Translations under genes and position numbers: made by a program
Shown here: positions 6,362 through 10,382 of the stretch, in pieces
How the letters are laid out: each line of letters begins with the position of its first letter
Numbering within the stretch: the stretch's first letter is position 1
Origin: Bacteroidales bacterium
Lineage (GTDB): Bacteria; Bacteroidota; Bacteroidia; Bacteroidales; JAADGE01
Assembly (NCBI GenBank): GCA_026987795.1
Contig: JALSMF010000370.1
Span: forward strand, 1-10,382
DNA: 10,382 nt
Reading direction: 5' to 3'
The notes under the pieces: model-generated
Database searches by the model: none
What the model was told of the DNA's origin: nothing
The model's input: the letters and a program-made list of their open reading frames with translations, nothing else

Positions 6362-7885
6362 CTATTTTTTTACTAAAATTTTACCGGTCATTTCTTTCGG
6401 AATTTCGATATTCATAATATGCAAAAGAGTAGGCGCCACATCGGCAAGTATGCCGTTTTGGATTTCTTTATAATCTTTATTGACCAATATGCATGGAACC
6501 GGGTTTAAAGAGTGTGCGGTATTCGGCGAACCGTCGGGATTTACGGCATTATCTGCATTTCCGTGGTCGGCGATTATCATTACGGTATAGCCGTTTTCTT
6601 TTGCTGTTTCAACAACTTTTTTTACGTTTTCGTCAACAGCTTTTACGGCTTTTAAAATTGCTTCGTAAATTCCGGTATGCCCTACCATATCACCGTTTGC
6701 AAAATTCAGACAAATAAAATCGTTTTCCTGTGTTTTAAGCTCGGGAATCAAAGCATCGGCAACTTCATATGCACTCATTTCGGGTTTCAGGTCGTATGTT
6801 GCCACTTTCGGAGATTGAATTAATATTCGTTTTTCGCCCGGAAACGGCTCATCTCTTCCTCCTGAAAAAAAGAATGTTACGTGGGCAAATTTTTCGGTTT
6901 CGGCAATACGGAGTTGCTTTAACCCGAGTTTTGAAAGGATTTCGCCCATAGTGTTTTTTAAATTTTCTTTGTCGTATATGATACGAATATTTTTGAAATT
7001 TTCATCGTATCGGGTCATCGTAAGGTAATGCAAATTAAAAGTGTGCATTCCTTCTTCCGGCATATCTTCTTGTGTCAGAACGGTTGTTATTTGGCGTAAC
7101 CTGTCGGTTCTGAAATTGAAACAAATAACAACATCGTTATCTTTAATTAATCCGAGCGGATTATTATTCTCATCGGTTAAAACAACGGGCTCAATAAACT
7201 CGTCTGTTTTATTTTCTTTATATGAATCTTCAATTGCAGTTAGTACATTTTTGTATTTTTTCCCGATACCGGCTGTCATCAGGTCATAGCCCTTTTTTAT
7301 TCTGTCCCAGCGTTTATCTCTGTCCATTGTATAGTATCTTCCGATAAGGGAAGCTATTTTTACGTCGGAATTTTTGATATGATTTTCAAGTTTTTCGATA
7401 TATCCCTTTCCGCTGTGCGGGTCGGTATCTCTGCCGTCGGTAATTGCGTGTATGTAAACGTTTTTAAGATTGTAATCGCCGGTAATATCGCATAATTTAT
7501 GAAGGTGTTTTTGCGAAGAGTGTACGCCTCCGTCGGAAACCAAGCCCAAAAAATGCACTGCTGTATTATTTTTTTGTGCGTATTCAAATGCTTCTTTCAG
7601 AACGGGATTGTCTTTGATACTGTTATCGGAAACGGCTTTATTAATTCTTACAAGGTCTTGATATACAATGCGTCCGGCACCGATATTCATATGTCCGACT
7701 TCCGAGTTTCCCATTTGTCCTTCAGGCAAACCTACATTTTCGCCGTCGGTTCGCAATTGTGAGTTAGGATATTTTTCGATCAGACTGTCAATATACGGTG
7801 TTTCTCCTTGTGAAATTACGTCTGATTTATCGTGTTTTCCTATTCCCCAACCGTCAAGAATAATAAGTAATGTTTTTTTTCGCAT
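6362..7885 (-). CDS. gpmI: 2,3-bisphosphoglycerate-independent phosphoglycerate mutase
   Basis: Interconverts 3-phosphoglycerate and 2-phosphoglycerate in glycolysis and gluconeogenesis, in the cytosol, using two manganese ions and a phosphoserine intermediate. The 507-residue length is typical. It belongs to the alkaline-phosphatase superfamily. Asp11 in LDGWG and the nucleophile Ser61 in GQMGNSEVGH are metal-site residues. His122 (SDGGVHSS), Asp150/Arg152/Asp153 (TDGRDTD) and Arg259 (NFRTDR) line the substrate site in the inserted transferase domain. Asp399 and His403 (GDMVGHTG), Asp440 and His441 (ADHGNAD) and His458 (NTAHS) complete the two metal sites. All expected residues are present. 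It follows the lipoprotein gene by 53 bases with no recognisable promoter in the gap, and it is followed at three bases by the DUF3109 gene. It is probably transcribed from the promoter at 8451-8482. Confidence 0.97.
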   Translation of the reverse strand: MRKKTLLIILDGWGIGKHDKSDVISQGETPYIDSLIEKYPNSQLRTDGENVGLPEGQMGNSEVGHMNIGAGRIVYQDLVRINKAVSDNSIKDNPVLKEAFEYAQKNNTAVHFLGLVSDGGVHSSQKHLHKLCDITGDYNLKNVYIHAITDGRDTDPHSGKGYIEKLENHIKNSDVKIASLIGRYYTMDRDKRWDRIKKGYDLMTAGIGKKYKNVLTAIEDSYKENKTDEFIEPVVLTDENNNPLGLIKDNDVVICFNFRTDRLRQITTVLTQEDMPEEGMHTFNLHYLTMTRYDENFKNIRIIYDKENLKNTMGEILSKLGLKQLRIAETEKFAHVTFFFSGGRDEPFPGEKRILIQSPKVATYDLKPEMSAYEVADALIPELKTQENDFICLNFANGDMVGHTGIYEAILKAVKAVDENVKKVVETAKENGYTVMIIADHGNADNAVNPDGSPNTAHSLNPVPCILVNKDYKEIQNGILADVAPTLLHIMNIEIPKEMTGKILVKK

Positions 7886-7938
7886 TTTAATGTTTTCTGA
7901 ATATTTAAATTTAATAAATTATAATTTTGTTTAAGTGT

Positions 7939-8424
7939 TTACGGATAGTACAAAGGGTCAATTTTAATAAACTCTTTTATTTCGAAATATTTTCGTTTGC
8001 CTTTGTAAACATAAGACAGTAATGCTGCTCCGTCATAGTCTTTAGGCGGCAGGTTTTTGTTTTTAATGTTTGACTCTTCTTTTCCTTCGTCTTTTATTAC
8101 AAAAGGCATAGGTTTTATCCGTGTAGCTTTATTAACTCTTATTGTTACCGTATCTCCCTTTGAAAAGAGGTTATTTCTCATTTTTTTCCCTTTTTGAAAT
8201 GTCTGGACTTCAAAAAAGTCTTTTCCTACCCACATTTTATCAAAAATAAGGTTGTCGGAATTTTCACCGGTAACGATGGTCAGTTCGTAATAAGTTCCGT
8301 AACCGGCTTCTTCTCTTCCTGCATGCCATTCCTGCGAGGTGGCCTTTATAAGTTCAAATTTTTTATGACAAGAGTTTTCGGTTATTGACATCAGACTTAA
8401 AAAAATAATTGCGAAAAGTTTCAT
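7939..8424 (-). CDS. Putative lipoprotein of unknown function (161 aa)
   Basis: I recognise no named family. The N-terminus has a lysine, a hydrophobic stretch of about 3-13 and a cysteine at 19 preceded by Glu-Asn-Ser. This could be a relaxed Bacteroidota lipobox, but it lacks the usual small and aliphatic residues at -3 and -2. The mature part is small and basic-rich, with several predicted beta strands and a central W-x-G-x-x-E-x-G-Y-G-T-Y-Y-E-L stretch at about 33-48. Similar short envelope proteins of unknown role are common in this phylum. It has a near-perfect promoter 27 bases upstream and is the first gene of the unit that continues into gpmI. Nothing links its function to glycolysis; the association is positional only. 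If the cysteine is not lipidated, it would be a periplasmic protein with a short signal peptide. Confidence 0.75.
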   Translation of the reverse strand: MKLFAIIFLSLMSITENSCHKKFELIKATSQEWHAGREEAGYGTYYELTIVTGENSDNLIFDKMWVGKDFFEVQTFQKGKKMRNNLFSKGDTVTIRVNKATRIKPMPFVIKDEGKEESNIKNKNLPPKDYDGAALLSYVYKGKRKYFEIKEFIKIDPLYYP

Positions 8425-8450
8425 AATACTTAGCTTTAAAGATTAAAAAG

Positions 8451-8482
8451 CAAAAGTATCTTTTTAAAAATAATAAGTCAAA
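8451..8482 (-). promoter_or_regulatory. Promoter of the lipoprotein-gpmI-DUF3109 unit
   Basis: On the minus strand a -33 TTTG (8479-8482), a 20-base spacer and a -7 TACTTTTG (8451-8458) match the Bacteroidota consensus exactly. The -33 element begins one base beyond the rnhB stop codon. Transcription should start near 8444-8446, giving a leader of about 20 bases. The -7 element also lies in the nine-base centre of an eight-base inverted repeat (8443-8450 with 8460-8467, TTAAAAAG and CTTTTTAA). Confidence 0.75.
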
Positions 8483-8483
8483 T

Positions 8484-9086
8484 TTATTGAAAGTTTATTT
8501 TTGTTTGTATTGAAAGCAGTTTAAAGGATTTTCGATGATATTTGGAAATACCGTATTTTTCTATTGCTTCTCTGTGTTTTTTTGTGGGGTAGCCTTTATT
8601 TTTATTCCATTCATAATCAATATATTCCAAGTGAACTTTCTTCATAAAATCATCACGAAAAGTTTTTGCTAAGACAGATGCAGCAGCAATTGACATAAAT
8701 TTTCCGTCGCCTTTTATTATTGTTGTATGCGGAATATTTTTGTAGGGCTTAAATCTGTTTCCGTCAACAATTATATGTTCGGGCTGAATTTTCAACTGTT
8801 CGATTGCCAAGTGCATAGCTTTTATTGATGCATTCAGAATGTTTATTCTGTCTATCTCGGCATTATCAATACTTGAAACTGCCCAAGAAACAGATTTTTG
8901 AATTATCTCTTCACGAAGTATGTATCTGTTTTTTTCGGAAAGTTTTTTAGAATCGTTCAATAATTCATTTTTAAAATCGGGAGGTAAAATAACGGCAGCG
9001 GCAAAGACCGGTCCTGCAAGACACCCTCTTCCGGCTTCGTCACAGCCGGCTTCGATAATATTTTTGTTTAAAAAGGTTTTCAGCAA
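8484..9086 (-). CDS. rnhB: Ribonuclease HII
   Basis: Cuts the RNA strand of RNA-DNA hybrids and starts removal of single ribonucleotides misincorporated in DNA; cytosolic. The 200-residue length is typical. The N-terminal GCDEAGRGCLAGPV motif carries Asp16, Glu17 and the G-R-G loop (19-21) that recognises the RNA-DNA junction. Asp108 (IIVDGNRF) and Asp145 (AKTFRDD) complete the four acidic residues that bind the two metal ions. The start codon is TTG at 9084-9086, giving M-L-K-T-F. No ATG is available: an in-frame TGA, the murI stop, lies two codons upstream, and the next methionine is residue 91, past the active site. CTG at codon 2 is the only close alternative. The gene begins three bases after murI, so the two are co-transcribed and translation is probably coupled. 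No terminator is evident after the stop. Confidence 0.95.
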   Translation of the reverse strand: MLKTFLNKNIIEAGCDEAGRGCLAGPVFAAAVILPPDFKNELLNDSKKLSEKNRYILREEIIQKSVSWAVSSIDNAEIDRINILNASIKAMHLAIEQLKIQPEHIIVDGNRFKPYKNIPHTTIIKGDGKFMSIAAASVLAKTFRDDFMKKVHLEYIDYEWNKNKGYPTKKHREAIEKYGISKYHRKSFKLLSIQTKINFQ

Positions 9087-9089
9087 TTT

Positions 9090-9899
9090 TCAAAGATATT
9101 TTTTTCGGAGTTTTATTTTTTCGTCAAAAAACATTTCTGCCAGGGTTTCAAAAAAATCGGTATAATCGGAAACGTAAAATTCGTGTTCGGGAATCCTGTC
9201 ATCTTTATTCAAAAGTTTATTTTTCGTTAATACGTCTCTGAGTTTTCTTGCTACTATTTCCGAAGAATCAATTACCGCAGTTTTAAAGTTATAAAATTTT
9301 CTGATTTGGTTTTTTATAACCGGATAATGTGTGCAGGCCAAAATTAAAGCATCAATATTTTTCAGTTTTTCATTTGATAAATACTCTTTAATTACGGCAT
9401 TGCTTATATTATCAAAAATAAAACCTTCCTCAATAAGCGGAACCAACAGAGGAGTTGCCATTGAAATAACTTCTTTTTCCGGACTTATATTTTTAATTTT
9501 CTCAGAATAAATACCTGCCGATACTGTTCCTTTTGTTCCTATTACTCCTACTTTTTTAAGTTTTTTTTCTTTTGCGACAAACTCTGTTGCGGGATCAATA
9601 ACATTAAGAACAAGAGCTTTGCCTTCGGCTCTTTCTTTTACGGATTCATAAGCTGCTGCAGATGCCGTATTGCAGGCTATTAATATGAGTTTACATTTTT
9701 TTTCAAGTAAAAAATCCGTAATTCGCAAAGCATATTTTTTTACTGTTTCAAATGATTTATCTCCGTAAGGAAGATGTGCCGTATCTCCGAAATAAATAAT
9801 TTTTTCGTTCGGCAGCATTTTTTTCACTGCGGAAGCAACGGTCAGACCTCCTGCTCCGGAATCAAAAATTCCTATAGGTTGTGGACTTAAAAGGTTCAT
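9090..9899 (-). CDS. murI: Glutamate racemase
   Basis: Makes D-glutamate from L-glutamate for the peptidoglycan stem peptide; cytosolic and cofactor-independent. The 269-residue length fits the family. Asp13 lies in IGIFDSGAGGLT, the catalytic cysteines are Cys76 in IACNTASAAA and Cys189 in LACTHYPV, and His191 assists the second cysteine. All expected residues are present. ATG at 9897-9899 gives a start a few residues before the conserved I-F-D-S-G motif. Upstream lies an OmpH/Skp-like chaperone gene, and this ompH-murI order behind bamA is common in Bacteroidota; both products serve envelope construction. A long hairpin lies only 16 bases before the start codon, so expression may depend on read-through from ompH or on a promoter I could not identify. 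rnhB follows after three bases in the same reading frame. Confidence 0.97.
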   Translation of the reverse strand: MNLLSPQPIGIFDSGAGGLTVASAVKKMLPNEKIIYFGDTAHLPYGDKSFETVKKYALRITDFLLEKKCKLILIACNTASAAAYESVKERAEGKALVLNVIDPATEFVAKEKKLKKVGVIGTKGTVSAGIYSEKIKNISPEKEVISMATPLLVPLIEEGFIFDNISNAVIKEYLSNEKLKNIDALILACTHYPVIKNQIRKFYNFKTAVIDSSEIVARKLRDVLTKNKLLNKDDRIPEHEFYVSDYTDFFETLAEMFFDEKIKLRKKYL

Positions 9900-9915
9900 T
9901 TTTATTTAAAAATAA

Positions 9916-9961
9916 TTTAAACCTGCATTTTGTCGACATATCAACAAGGTGCAGGTTTAAA
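9916..9961 (-). terminator. Long hairpin between ompH and murI, likely terminator
   Basis: TTTAAACCTGCA (9916-9927) is the exact reverse complement of TGCAGGTTTAAA (9950-9961). Two G-U and four Watson-Crick pairs extend the stem inward to a loop of about ten bases (9934-9943). On the minus strand the stem is followed by ATTATTTTTAAAT, a T-rich but interrupted tract. This fits a terminator after the ompH stop, possibly leaky, because murI starts 16 bases further on. Confidence 0.65.
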
Positions 9962-9987
9962 AACAAGATTATCCGATATTAGGATTA

Positions 9988-10382
9988 TTACTCGGCAGCA
10001 AGTTTTTTCTTCACTGCATCCGTAACGTCAATTACTTGTTCTTTTGATATGTATAACAATGTAGTTTCGTCAAAAATAAATGTATATCCGCCTTCTTCCG
10101 CCACATCTTTTATTGCTTTTTGAACTTTTTCGGTTATGGGTGTTAAAAGTTCTACTTGCTTATCGTTAATGGCTTTTTGGGCACTTTGTTCGTAAGACTG
10201 CATTCTTTGTTGCAGGCTCATTAATTCAGCTTGCTTATCCTGCATTGTTAACTCATCCCATTTTTCAGGACTTGCATCTGCCAATTGGCTGTTTTCAACA
10301 ACGTCTTGATATTTTTTTTGATACTCTGCCTGCATATCCTGAAATCTTTTTGTATGCTTTTCGGTTAAAGATTTCAGTTCTT
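9988..10382 (-). CDS. OmpH/Skp-family periplasmic chaperone, 3' part only
   Basis: The C-terminal 130 residues are visible. The frame stays open to the right edge, so the start lies outside the window; the ATG at 10335 is internal. Skp-like proteins are periplasmic trimers that hold unfolded outer-membrane proteins in long helical arms and hand them to the BAM complex. The visible part is rich in Gln, Glu, Lys and Ala with coiled-coil character (from the edge to about residue 80), which is the arm. It then shows the family's C-terminal core segment GGYTFIFDETTLLYISKEQV followed by D-V-T-D-A-V-K-K-K-L. Bacteroidota often carry two ompH copies between bamA and murI, and this would be the one next to murI. 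The signal peptide and the other copies cannot be seen. The stop is followed after about 26 bases by a long hairpin. Confidence 0.92.
   Translation of the reverse strand, partial: ELKSLTEKHTKRFQDMQAEYQKKYQDVVENSQLADASPEKWDELTMQDKQAELMSLQQRMQSYEQSAQKAINDKQVELLTPITEKVQKAIKDVAEEGGYTFIFDETTLLYISKEQVIDVTDAVKKKLAAE

Noticed and set aside
7360..7587. Minus-strand open frame of 75 codons and several plus-strand frames within gpmI
   Set aside because: They overlap the well-conserved gpmI coding sequence in other frames, have no recognisable domains and are typical shadows.
8484..9899. A natural MurI-RnhB fusion broken by a point mutation
   Set aside because: Both proteins have normal length and complete active sites, and RnhB beginning M-L-x is the usual form, so two separate genes is the simpler reading; kept only as a junction to check.

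Overview
The window looks like a low-GC chromosome segment from a member of the Bacteroidota, most likely Bacteroidales or a relative. Three things point there. The promoters fit the phylum's -33 TTTG / -7 TAnnTTTG pattern and the genes lack Shine-Dalgarno sequences. The secreted proteins have signal peptides ending in a Y/H-S-Q type site. The order ompH-murI, normally found downstream of bamA, is typical of the group. The species cannot be named from the sequence alone.

Layout, left to right. Bases 1-246 hold no protein gene. They carry a strong-looking promoter pointing left out of the window, backed by helically phased A-tracts, then two inverted repeats, then the promoter of a rightward tRNA-Ala(GGC) at 247-320. 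A bidirectional terminator at 354-390 separates the tRNA from the convergent protein genes. Every protein gene lies on the minus strand. In transcription order (right to left) they are: the 3' part of an OmpH/Skp-like periplasmic chaperone gene, murI (glutamate racemase), rnhB (RNase HII), a probable lipoprotein of unknown function, gpmI (cofactor-independent phosphoglycerate mutase), a DUF3109 cysteine-rich protein, an M20 dipeptidase, a secreted protein of unknown function, and a large secreted TPR-CHAT protease-like protein.

Likely transcription units. The ompH gene ends at a long hairpin 16 bases before murI. murI and rnhB are separated by three bases. The lipoprotein gene has a very good promoter of its own starting right after the rnhB stop, and it probably drives lipoprotein-gpmI-DUF3109. 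The dipeptidase, the 227-residue protein and the CHAT protein are more loosely spaced, and a terminator lies between the last two.

Most of the window is housekeeping: envelope biogenesis, peptidoglycan precursor supply, RNA-DNA hybrid repair, glycolysis, peptide turnover and a tRNA. I see no phage, transposon, CRISPR or defence island. The most interesting points are the exported stand-alone TPR-CHAT protein with its dyad motifs intact, the in-frame murI-TGA-AAA-TTG-rnhB junction with a non-ATG start, the heptamer repeat that creates a false N-terminus for the dipeptidase, and the architecture of the left-edge promoter. I did not find convincing evidence for a wholly new system.
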